Shown: positions 9,473 through 15,850 of the stretch, piece by piece | Numbering within the stretch: position 1 is the first letter of the stretch | Layout of the letters: each line of letters starts with the position of its first letter | Assembly: GCA_029865665.1 (NCBI GenBank) | Contig: JARXAV010000325.1 | Coordinates: 1 to 16,951, forward strand | Direction of reading: 5' to 3' | DNA: 16,951 nt | Origin: Flectobacillus sp. | GTDB taxonomy: Bacteria; Bacteroidota; Bacteroidia; Cytophagales; Spirosomataceae | Translations under genes and position numbers: made by a program | The notes under the pieces: model-generated | Databases searched by the model: none | What the model saw: the letters and a program-made list of their open reading frames with translations, nothing else | What the model was told of the DNA's origin: nothing

Positions 9473-10765
9473 ATGACAACACAAACTTCAGAACAACTTT
9501 TCCAAAGAGCTAAAGATTTTATTCCGGGTGGAGTAAACTCACCTGTTAGAGCTTTTCGTGCAGTAGGAGGAAATCCAATTTTTATTAAATCGGCTAAAGG
9601 TGCTTATTTATACGATGAAGATGGCAATTCTTATATTGAATTAATCAACTCTTGGGGGCCAATGATTTTAGGTCATGCTCACGAATTGGTAGAAAAAGCC
9701 GTTTCAGATGCGATTCAATCAGGTTTTTCATTCGGAGCGCCTACTCGTAGAGAAGTAGAAATGGCAGAGCTTATCGTTTCGATGGTTCCTTCAGTTGAAC
9801 GAGTAAGAATGGTAAACTCAGGTACAGAAGCAACGATGTCGGCTGTTCGTGTGGCTCGTGGTTATACAGGCAAAGACAAAATTATCAAGTTTGAAGGAAA
9901 CTACCACGGACATGGCGATTCGTTCTTAATTGCTGCTGGTTCAGGGGTTATGACTTTTGGTAGTCCAGACTCACCAGGAGTAACCAAAGGCGTTGCAAAC
10001 GATACCTTAACAGCACCCTACAACGATTTAGCGGCTGTGCAAACCCTTGTTGATGCCAACCGTGGCAATGTTGCCTGTATCATTCTTGAACCTGTAGTAG
10101 GTAACATGGGCTTAGTAAAACCCGTAGCAGGATTTTTAGAAGGCTTACGTGCTATTTGTGACAAAGAGGGAATTGTCTTGATTTTTGATGAAGTAATGAC
10201 AGGTTTCCGTTTAGCAAAAGGTGGCTTCCAAGAACGTTGTGGCGTTACGCCAGATATGACCACTATGGGTAAAATCATTGGTGGCGGAATGCCTGTTGGT
10301 GCTTATGGTGGAAAGAAAGAAATCATGGATTGCGTTTCTCCAGCAGGTCCCGTTTATCAAGCAGGTACTTTATCTGGAAATCCTATTGCAATGGCAGCAG
10401 GAATGGCAATGCTAACGCACCTAAACGAGAACCCTTCTGTATATACGCACTTAGACAAAGTTGGCGAAACAATTACGCAGGGAATGAAAGCAAACATGGA
10501 AAAATTAGGCTTAAATTATACGCTAAACCACGTTGGTTCGATGTTTACGCTGTTTTTTACCGAAAATGCGGTCAATAATTTTGAGGATGCTAAAACATCC
10601 AATACCGAATTATTTGGTAAATATTTTCAAGCAATGCTTAAAAGAGGTATCTACCTTGCTCCTTCGCAGTACGAGGCAATGTTCCTTTCTACCGCCTTAA
10701 CAGACGAACATATTCAGTTGATTTTAGAGGCTAATTACGAAAGCTTGAAAGAAATTATTGCTTAA
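9473..10765 (+). CDS. hemL: Glutamate-1-semialdehyde 2,1-aminomutase
   Basis: Converts glutamate-1-semialdehyde to 5-aminolevulinate in the C5 route to heme; PLP-dependent, cytoplasmic. The protein is 430 residues from the ATG at 9473 (a TTG at 9461 is less likely). Class III aminotransferase features: FIPGGVNSPVRAF near the start, VNSGTEATMSAVRVARG (about 114-130, the phosphate-binding region), EGNYHGHGDSF (141-151), FDEVMTGFR with Asp239 contacting the PLP ring nitrogen, and the Schiff-base Lys267 in TTMGKIIGGGMPVGAYGG. GTLSGNP follows as expected. Complete and normal in length. It is 30 bases after the TPR/periplasmic-fold gene and 2 bases before the GT2 gene, so the three are probably one transcript. 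Confidence 0.98.
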   Translation: MTTQTSEQLFQRAKDFIPGGVNSPVRAFRAVGGNPIFIKSAKGAYLYDEDGNSYIELINSWGPMILGHAHELVEKAVSDAIQSGFSFGAPTRREVEMAELIVSMVPSVERVRMVNSGTEATMSAVRVARGYTGKDKIIKFEGNYHGHGDSFLIAAGSGVMTFGSPDSPGVTKGVANDTLTAPYNDLAAVQTLVDANRGNVACIILEPVVGNMGLVKPVAGFLEGLRAICDKEGIVLIFDEVMTGFRLAKGGFQERCGVTPDMTTMGKIIGGGMPVGAYGGKKEIMDCVSPAGPVYQAGTLSGNPIAMAAGMAMLTHLNENPSVYTHLDKVGETITQGMKANMEKLGLNYTLNHVGSMFTLFFTENAVNNFEDAKTSNTELFGKYFQAMLKRGIYLAPSQYEAMFLSTALTDEHIQLILEANYESLKEIIA

Positions 10766-10767
10766 TT

Positions 10768-11778
10768 ATGAGAGCTTATTCTATTATAATTCCTGTCTAT
10801 AATCGACCTGATGAGCTGGAAGAATTATTGGCGTGTTTGGTAACACAAACCTACCGTAATTTTGAGGTAGTTATCATTGAAGATGGTTCGGTAACGAAGT
10901 GTAATAAGGTAGTCTATGCGTTTAAAGGACGCTTAGATATTCATTATTTTTATCAAGAAAATACAGGACAAGGTTTCGCTCGTAATGCTGGATTTGAGAA
11001 AGCGACAGGCGATTATTTCATCGTCCTTGATTCGGATGCCTTGATTGAAAATAATTATCTTGAACTTGTTGAAAAACAATTAAACTCCGACTTCTTAGAT
11101 TTGTATGGTGGCCCAGACAGAGACCATCCGAACTTTTCGCCCATTCAAAAGGCAATCAGCTACTCGATGACTTCTTTATTTACAACAGGAGGAATCAGGG
11201 GAAGTAAAAAGAACTTAGGAGGAACATTTCACCCACGTTCTTTTAATATGGGGCTTTCGAGAGAAGTTTGGAAAAAGACAAAAGGCTTTATCATTACCCG
11301 AATGGGCGAAGATATTGAGTTTAGTATTCGAGCTATTTCTTTAGGTTTCAAATCTGGACTCATACCAGAAGCCTTTATTTACCACAAACGCAGGACTAGC
11401 TTTAATCAGTTTTATAAGCAGTTACGTTTTTTCGGTAAGGCTCGTATTAATATCAGCCGTTTTTTTCCAAAAGAATTAAAACTGGTACATACCTTTCCAA
11501 TGGTATTTACTTTAGCTTGTCTTTCTATTCCGTTGTGTTTTTTAATTAACGAGACACTTTTTCTACTAGCAATCAGCATGTTAGGACTTTATATCCTCTT
11601 GAATTTTGTAGATTCTAGCATTAAAAACAAAAGTGTTTACGTAGGCTTACTGAGTATCGTAGCAGTTTTTGTACAGTTAATTGGCTATGGAATTGGTTTT
11701 ATGAGCGAAGGCTGGAAAAAACTTTTTGAGGAAAAAGGATTTAAACAAACGGGAGAAAAAATAGAATACCCTTCTTAA
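10768..11778 (+). CDS. GT2-family glycosyltransferase with C-terminal membrane segments
   Basis: A GT-A fold transferase using a nucleotide sugar, at the inner face of the membrane. Residues 1-215 show the family-2 pattern: SIIIPVYNRPDELEELLACL (5-24), VVIIEDGS (34-41), ENTGQGFARNAGFEKATGDY (64-83), the metal-binding DSD in VLDSDALI (88-90), and MGEDIEFSIRAISLG with Glu180-Asp181, a likely catalytic acid pair. After a basic stretch (KRRTSFNQFYKQLRFFGKAR) come hydrophobic segments near 243-281 and 290-312, so the protein should be membrane-anchored. The ATG follows the hemL stop by 2 bases, which suggests translational coupling. The tail ends just before a bidirectional terminator. Acceptor unknown; envelope glycan synthesis fits with hldD next door, but there is no functional link to hemL that I can name. 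Confidence 0.93.
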   Translation: MRAYSIIIPVYNRPDELEELLACLVTQTYRNFEVVIIEDGSVTKCNKVVYAFKGRLDIHYFYQENTGQGFARNAGFEKATGDYFIVLDSDALIENNYLELVEKQLNSDFLDLYGGPDRDHPNFSPIQKAISYSMTSLFTTGGIRGSKKNLGGTFHPRSFNMGLSREVWKKTKGFIITRMGEDIEFSIRAISLGFKSGLIPEAFIYHKRRTSFNQFYKQLRFFGKARINISRFFPKELKLVHTFPMVFTLACLSIPLCFLINETLFLLAISMLGLYILLNFVDSSIKNKSVYVGLLSIVAVFVQLIGYGIGFMSEGWKKLFEEKGFKQTGEKIEYPS

Positions 11779-11780
11779 AC

Positions 11781-11816
11781 AAAAAAGCCAAGTCCGATGA
11801 ACGACCTGGCTTTTTT
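11781..11816. terminator. Bidirectional terminator between GT2 and hldD
   Basis: AAAAAAGCCA (11781-11790) pairs with TGGCTTTTTT (11807-11816); past one A/C mismatch GTC (11792-11794) pairs with GAC (11803-11805), leaving an 8-base loop. There is a T tract on each strand. It starts 2 bases after the GT2 stop and ends 1 base before the hldD stop. Confidence 0.9.
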
Positions 11817-11817
11817 A

Positions 11818-12783
11818 TTACATATATTTTGCAGGAGTCAAATGATTTTTTACATAATCCTCAACGCCTTCTTCCAACGTAGTGAAAGGTCTGTCGTAAC
11901 CAATAGACTTTAATTTAGACATGTTCGCTTCGGTAAAGTATTGATACTTATCACGAATATCTTCTGGAGTGTCAATGAACGAGATATTTTCATCAACGCC
12001 TAATGCTTTGAACGTATTTTTAACTAAATCCAAGAACGTACGAGCTTTGCCAGAACCAAGGTTATAAATACCCGAATTACGACGGTGGTGCATCAAGAAG
12101 GTACAAACTTCCACCACATCTTTTACATAAACGAAATCACGCATTTGTTCGCCATCCTTAAATTCAGGATTATGCGAGCGGAACAACTTCATGCCACCTG
12201 TTGCTTTAATTTGGTTGAATGTATGCCAAATTACAGATGCCATACGACCTTTGTGGAATTCGTTAGGGCCATAAACATTAAAGAACTTCAAACCAGCCCA
12301 GAAGAAAGGCTTTTCTTCTTGCTGTAAAGCCCAAATATCGAAATCGTTCTTAGAATCCCCATAAGGATTAAGCGGTTTCAATTGAGAAATTAACGATTCG
12401 TTATCATCATAGCCCAATTCACCCAAGCCATACGTAGCTGCCGAAGAAGCATACACCAATGGAATTTGGTAATCATGGCATTTTTTCCAAATCTTCTTTG
12501 AGTAATTCAAATTCAATTTGTTAAAAATATCAACGTTAAATTCTGTTGTATCTGTTCTGGCTCCAATATGGAAACAGAATTCAACTTCTTGGTAGTTATC
12601 GTCCAACCACTCAAAAAAGTGTTCACGGTCAACTCGCTCTTGAATGCGTTTGCCTTCAAGATTCTTGTTTTTTTGCTCGTCAGAAAAATCATCAACAGCA
12701 ATGATATAGTTGAAATTGTCTTGATTTAATCGTTGAATCAAACAACTTCCGATAAACCCTGCGGCACCTGTAACAATTATCAT
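11818..12783 (-). CDS. hldD: ADP-L-glycero-D-manno-heptose 6-epimerase
   Basis: Epimerises ADP-D-glycero-D-manno-heptose to the L-glycero form for LPS core assembly; cytoplasmic, NADP-dependent, extended SDR fold. The 321 residues are close to the usual length (E. coli, 310). Visible: the dinucleotide loop VTGAAGFIG (4-12), the family-specific FHIGARTDTTE (71-81), SSAATYG, catalytic NPYGDSK with Tyr141 and Lys145, KFFNVYGPNEFHKGRMAS with Lys178 (the second base known from E. coli HldD), and the substrate-binding block LFRSHNPEFKDGEQMRDFVY (200-219). All key residues are present. Transcribed alone on the minus strand. It implies a heptose-containing LPS core or another heptose glycan in this organism. 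The symbol rfaD is also used. Confidence 0.96.
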   Translation of the reverse strand: MIIVTGAAGFIGSCLIQRLNQDNFNYIIAVDDFSDEQKNKNLEGKRIQERVDREHFFEWLDDNYQEVEFCFHIGARTDTTEFNVDIFNKLNLNYSKKIWKKCHDYQIPLVYASSAATYGLGELGYDDNESLISQLKPLNPYGDSKNDFDIWALQQEEKPFFWAGLKFFNVYGPNEFHKGRMASVIWHTFNQIKATGGMKLFRSHNPEFKDGEQMRDFVYVKDVVEVCTFLMHHRRNSGIYNLGSGKARTFLDLVKNTFKALGVDENISFIDTPEDIRDKYQYFTEANMSKLKSIGYDRPFTTLEEGVEDYVKNHLTPAKYM

Positions 12784-12860
12784 ATTCCTAGACTAAGTGA
12801 GTGGTATTATGGGTGTGCTTTAGAAATAGCAGCAAAATCTTAAATAAGGTCAAGTTTCAC

Positions 12861-12877
12861 TAAATAATGATTATTTA
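12861..12877. repeat. 17-base perfect palindrome upstream of hldD
   Basis: TAAATAAT (12861-12868), centre G, ATTATTTA (12870-12877). It lies 78 bases before the hldD ATG. Dimeric-repressor geometry is possible, but a pure A/T palindrome in A/T-rich DNA can be chance. Confidence 0.35.
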
Positions 12878-13182
12878 CGATGTTCTTTTCAAAAGAATTA
12901 GGGAATTGTAAAGAAATTATAAACAATGGGCAAAACTACTCAAACGTTTGCTCAAAACCAATACACTTAACATTGAAAAAATATAAATTTTCCAAGTTAG
13001 CACAATAATTAAAAACTACTAAAAAGCCGTATTTGACTGATAGCCAAACACAAAGCATCTAAAACACTTTCTTGAAATTGAATTAAATATAGAGGACTCT
13101 AATTTTTTATCCAAAATAATTCCTGTGACTATTTTTATGATAAACAGCGAAATCATGTAAAAAAGGTATAATATTTCAGAAA

Positions 13183-13197
13183 ACAAAGTAACTTTGT
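13183..13197. promoter_or_regulatory. Operator-like palindrome overlapping a -7 box for queD
   Basis: ACAAAGT-A-ACTTTGT is a perfect 7+1+7 palindrome. Its right half contains TAACTTTG (13189-13196), an exact TAnnTTTG. A regulator bound here would occlude the promoter. No good TTG at -33. The implied leader to the ATG at 13332 is about 130 bases. Confidence 0.4.
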
Positions 13198-13276
13198 AGC
13201 CCAATAACAAGAGTGATTTGCTACGTTTTCCCAAAAAACTCTTTACAGCTATTTCGCTGGCATAACCGTGTAGTTG

Positions 13277-13307
13277 AATAGGCTGAAAATTTGATTTCAG
13301 CACTATT
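13277..13307 (+). promoter_or_regulatory. Leader hairpin upstream of queD
   Basis: AATAGGCTGAAA (13277-13288) pairs with TTTCAGC (13295-13301) and CTATT (13303-13307), giving 12 base pairs with one bulged A at 13302 and loop ATTTGA. It ends 24 bases before the ATG and has no T tract, so it is not a terminator. It does not match the preQ1 riboswitch classes I know. Possible RNA-level control. Confidence 0.4.
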
Positions 13308-13331
13308 GACGAATAAATCAACTGAAAACAA

Positions 13332-13751
13332 ATGGTACATGTAGTTCGTAAAGAACATTTTAATGCAGCTCACCGCCTGTATAATCCAAACTGGACTGAG
13401 GAGAAAAATCGTGAGGTGTTTGGTCCTTGTGCAAATGTCAATTGGCACGGACATAATTTTGAGTTAATCGTTACGGTAAAAGGTATTCCAGACCCAGATA
13501 CAGGCTTTGTCATTGACATGAAAGTGATGAGCCAAGTAATTAACGACGAAATTATTCAGAAAGTAGATCATAAAAATTTGAACTTAGACGTTGATTTCAT
13601 GCAAGGAAAAATGGCTAGTTGTGAAATTTTTGTCATAGAAATCTGGAAATTATTAGCTCCAAAATTGAATGCGGTCATTCCTAACGGACATTTATTTTGC
13701 CTTGAGTTAATTGAAACTCCAAAGAATTCCGTAAAATATTACGGTGAATAA
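13332..13751 (+). CDS. queD: 6-pyruvoyltetrahydropterin synthase / QueD family protein
   Basis: T-fold enzyme acting on dihydroneopterin triphosphate, giving either 6-carboxytetrahydropterin (for queuosine) or 6-pyruvoyltetrahydropterin (for biopterin-type cofactors). The 139 residues are typical. Zinc ligands are His14 (FNAAH), His39 and His41 (HGH); the catalytic Cys is Cys33; the Asp79-His80 pair lies in VDHKNLN; Glu128 in LIETP is the likely pterin anchor. The Cys-to-HGH spacing is C-x5-HGH (CANVNWHGH), as in animal PTPS, whereas E. coli QueD has C-x3-HGH. So the usual label 6-carboxytetrahydropterin synthase is not certain. No other que gene is visible nearby. ATG at 13332, single gene with its own terminator. 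Confidence 0.92.
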   Translation: MVHVVRKEHFNAAHRLYNPNWTEEKNREVFGPCANVNWHGHNFELIVTVKGIPDPDTGFVIDMKVMSQVINDEIIQKVDHKNLNLDVDFMQGKMASCEIFVIEIWKLLAPKLNAVIPNGHLFCLELIETPKNSVKYYGE

Positions 13752-13763
13752 AATACCCACAAG

Positions 13764-13796
13764 AAGCCCATCTGAATTTGTCGATGGGCTTTTTTT
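13764..13796 (+). terminator. Intrinsic terminator after queD
   Basis: AAGCCCATC (13764-13772) pairs perfectly with GATGGGCTT (13783-13791), loop TGAATTTGTC, with a run of seven T (13790-13796). It starts 12 bases after the queD stop. Confidence 0.9.
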
Positions 13797-13929
13797 AAAC
13801 CACTTTCTCGAAGATTCATCTATCAGCTAAGCTCATGAAACGCCTATACCAAAAACGTTTGACACACACAGATATGAGATTGGGCGTTCCAACTGATACC
13901 TTTTAAAAATAACTGAACATTACAATCAG

Positions 13930-15036
13930 ATGAAATACTATATCATTGCAGGAGAACGCTCTGGCGACCTACACGGCTCAAACTTAATCAAGGCAATCAA
14001 AGAACAAGATTCCGAAGCAGTGATTCGTGCTTGGGGTGGCGATATGATGCAAGAAGCAGGTGCAGACTTGGTGAAGCATTATCGGGACATTGCTTTTATG
14101 GGATTGGGAGAAGTAATCAAAAACTTACCAACCATTCTGGGTTTACTTTCTTTTTGTAAAAAAGACATTCTTTCCTTTCAACCTGATACCGTCATTTTGA
14201 TTGACTACGCTGGTTTTAATATGAAGATTGCCAAATTTGCCAAAAAGAATGCGATCAAAACGTTCTACTACATTTCTCCAAAAGTGTGGGCTTGGAACCA
14301 GTCAAGAGCTTGGAATATCAAAAAATATGTAGATCGTCTTTTTGTAATTTTCCCTTTTGAAAAAGCCTTTTTCAAGAAATACGACTACGAAGTTGATTAT
14401 GTAGGTAATCCCCTTTTTGATGCCATTGCGGATTTTACGCCTAAAGAAAATTTCCGTAAAGAAGCTCGTGTTGGGCAAAAACCTATTATTGCCCTTTTGC
14501 CAGGGAGTCGCTTACAAGAAGTGACAACCATGCTTCCGTTGATGCTTTCTCAAGTATATCATTTCCCTGATTATCAATTTGTTATTGGCGGAGTTTCAAA
14601 TTTGCCGAAAGAATTATATACCCGTTGGCTGTCGTTATTTCCTGTAAAAATCGTTTATGACGATGCCTATAATTTACTAACCGTTGCCGATGCCGCACTG
14701 GTTACGTCGGGAACAGCCACGCTAGAAACGGCTTTATTAAACGTCCCTCAAGTGGTTTGTTACAAGGGAGGAGCAATTGCCGCCGCCTTAGCCAAACGCC
14801 TAATCAAAGTTCCATTTATCTCGCTCGTAAATTTAATTGCAGAGAAAGAAGTAGTTCGAGAGTTAATTCAACAACAACTAACTCCAGAAAACTTACAAGC
14901 AGAATTGCATAAAATAACCCTTAATAAAGCAAGTCGCCAAGAACAACTTGACGGCTATGCACACATCAAAGCTATTCTTGGCGAAAAAGGGGCTTCCCAA
15001 AAAGCAGGAGAGTTAATGGTTGGTTATTTGCGTTGA
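13930..15036 (+). CDS. lpxB: Lipid-A-disaccharide synthase
   Basis: Joins UDP-2,3-diacylglucosamine and lipid X to form the lipid A disaccharide, at the inner face of the inner membrane (family GT19). The 368 residues are typical of Bacteroidota LpxB. Motifs: AGERSGDLHG (7-16), AFMGLGEV (55-62), IDYAGFN with Asp92 at the position of the essential Asp of E. coli LpxB (IDAPDFN), YYISPKVWAW (113-122), FPFE, VGNPL (158-162), LLPGSRLQEV (189-198), SGTATLE (260-266), and PFISLVNLIAEKEVVRELIQ near the membrane-associated C-terminus. ATG at 13930. No clear promoter was found in the 133 bases after the queD terminator (TACCTTTT at 13897 is one base off consensus). It converges on the minus-strand three-gene operon with only 30 bases between stops. 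Confidence 0.96.
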   Translation: MKYYIIAGERSGDLHGSNLIKAIKEQDSEAVIRAWGGDMMQEAGADLVKHYRDIAFMGLGEVIKNLPTILGLLSFCKKDILSFQPDTVILIDYAGFNMKIAKFAKKNAIKTFYYISPKVWAWNQSRAWNIKKYVDRLFVIFPFEKAFFKKYDYEVDYVGNPLFDAIADFTPKENFRKEARVGQKPIIALLPGSRLQEVTTMLPLMLSQVYHFPDYQFVIGGVSNLPKELYTRWLSLFPVKIVYDDAYNLLTVADAALVTSGTATLETALLNVPQVVCYKGGAIAAALAKRLIKVPFISLVNLIAEKEVVRELIQQQLTPENLQAELHKITLNKASRQEQLDGYAHIKAILGEKGASQKAGELMVGYLR

Positions 15037-15066
15037 GTAGCCCGACATGGTACTAAACGGTTTCTA

Positions 15067-15495
15067 TTAGTTATCAAGAGAAGGATATTCTCCTTTAATA
15101 TATTGGTGTATTAAAGGAGAATATTGAGCCATTACACTAATATTACCTTTAACTACATAATCAATCATTGGGAAAGTAAGATTGGACGATTCGCACATTA
15201 AACTTGTCTTAAAGCGAATTTGTCCATCAGTAAAGTCCATATCAAAACTACCAGAAAATAGCGTATAATTAATTTTCATTAAAAGTTCAGCTATTGTTAA
15301 TCGTTGGTTTTCTGGCACTTTTTCAGAAAAAATGGTAAAAAAAATAAATTTACTTTCCTCTTCTCTCACATCTAATACGCACTTAAACTTTCCTTCTTTA
15401 GTAGATACACCTAAGAGAAATACTGTATAAGTATTCTCTGGCATAGCATACTTCCATCCTTGTTGATGAAAGTATTGATTAATTTTTTCAAGCAT
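15067..15495 (-). CDS. YbjN-domain protein, putative chaperone of the three-gene operon
   Basis: Third gene of the operon, 142 residues from the ATG at 15495. The sequence fits the YbjN family (related in fold to type III secretion chaperones): an N-terminal helix ending in QQGWKY (10-15), a strand with the GKFKCVLDVREEE pattern (34-46), FTIFSEKVPENQRLTIAELL (about 52-71), then LMKINYTLFSGSFDMDFTDG, which matches the family's lN..l..G.Fe.d..dGe block, and a strand RFKTSL. No enzymatic motif. YbjN-fold proteins bind partner proteins, so a chaperone or adaptor role is inferred. An ATG at 15552 is in frame but would overlap the previous gene by 65 bases; the 15495 ATG overlaps it by 8, like the junction before, so it is preferred. 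The last codons carry a perfect 16-bp inverted repeat. Confidence 0.72.
   Translation of the reverse strand: MLEKINQYFHQQGWKYAMPENTYTVFLLGVSTKEGKFKCVLDVREEESKFIFFTIFSEKVPENQRLTIAELLMKINYTLFSGSFDMDFTDGQIRFKTSLMCESSNLTFPMIDYVVKGNISVMAQYSPLIHQYIKGEYPSLDN
15085..15124. repeat. Perfect 16-bp inverted repeat inside the YbjN-gene 3' end
   Basis: ATATTCTCCTTTAATA (15085-15100) and TATTAAAGGAGAATAT (15109-15124), loop TATTGGTG. It encodes part of the C-terminal residues QYSPLIHQYIKGEYP. There is no T tract on either strand. No other hairpin separates the convergent lpxB and operon stops, so it may block or stabilise the ends of one or both transcripts. Confidence 0.8.
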
Positions 15496-15850
15496 AGCTG
15501 TATTTTCCAATTGGATTGTTGAAAATTCGTGACATCGAAGACGTATCAACATTATTATAGCTAGTCTTTTTCTCAGATTTATAAATTTGGGGATGGTACT
15601 GAAAACTAGTATAGCTGTTATTGATGAATGGATAAACAGCTACATCTTGTTGATGATTGTCTTCCACTAATTCGTCATTCCCTAAATAATAACTATTAAA
15701 ATGTAGGAAATAATCAATTGCAGATACTCCTTCAACCTCCATGTTTGTGATTTCAGCAATTTCTTTTTGAATAATCTCCGCAGGGGTATTTAAAAAATAG
15801 TCATCTAAAAAAGATAACATTGTTTCATGTATTTGAGTTTTCTTATCCAT
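15488..15850 (-). CDS. Orphan 120-aa protein, putative antitoxin/immunity partner
   Basis: I do not recognise a family. The N-terminal half (about 1-53) looks helical and acidic, with FLDDYFLNTPAEIIQKEIAE, a pattern (length of leader, then TP-E-I, then acidic helix) that resembles many small Bacteroidota proteins next to toxins. The C-terminal half (about 60-120) is low in charge and rich in Asn, Ser, Tyr and Phe (YPFINNSYTSFQYHPQIY, ending IGKYSYA) and is probably disordered or aggregation-prone. Known chaperone-controlled antitoxins carry such a tail as the chaperone-dependence region; here that is inference from composition. The ATG at 15850 overlaps the stop of the preceding gene by 8 bases, and its own stop overlaps the YbjN gene by 8 bases. 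The frame is clearly maintained by this overlap pattern. Confidence 0.6.
   Translation of the reverse strand: MDKKTQIHETMLSFLDDYFLNTPAEIIQKEIAEITNMEVEGVSAIDYFLHFNSYYLGNDELVEDNHQQDVAVYPFINNSYTSFQYHPQIYKSEKKTSYNNVDTSSMSRIFNNPIGKYSYA

Larger units (their letters stand above)
12784..13331. other. 548-base gene-free region between divergent hldD and queD
   Basis: Very A/T-rich, with no convincing gene. It must hold the promoters of both neighbours. Visible elements are a 17-base palindrome at 12861-12877 and a 10-base palindrome CAAACGTTTG at 12941-12950 on the hldD side, and on the queD side a 15-base palindrome at 13183-13197 overlapping a -7-like box, plus a leader hairpin at 13277-13307. A minus-strand open frame at 13019-13321 has only a TTG start and no recognisable protein features, so it is not called. 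Confidence 0.6.

Noticed and set aside
12941..12950. CAAACGTTTG palindrome as an operator
   Set aside because: Only 10 bases and it does not extend outward; too short to claim without a second copy or conservation.
13277..13307. preQ1 riboswitch ahead of queD
   Set aside because: The hairpin lacks the C-rich loop and A-rich tail of the preQ1 classes known to me; kept only as an unassigned leader hairpin.
13019..13321. Minus-strand open frame of 100 codons in the gap before queD
   Set aside because: Only a TTG start, no ribosome site, no recognisable family, and it runs through the palindrome and leader hairpin of queD; A/T-rich DNA easily gives such frames.
15037..15066. Intrinsic terminator in the 30-base gap between lpxB and the operon
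   Set aside because: No inverted repeat or T tract was found there; the only hairpin is inside the YbjN gene.
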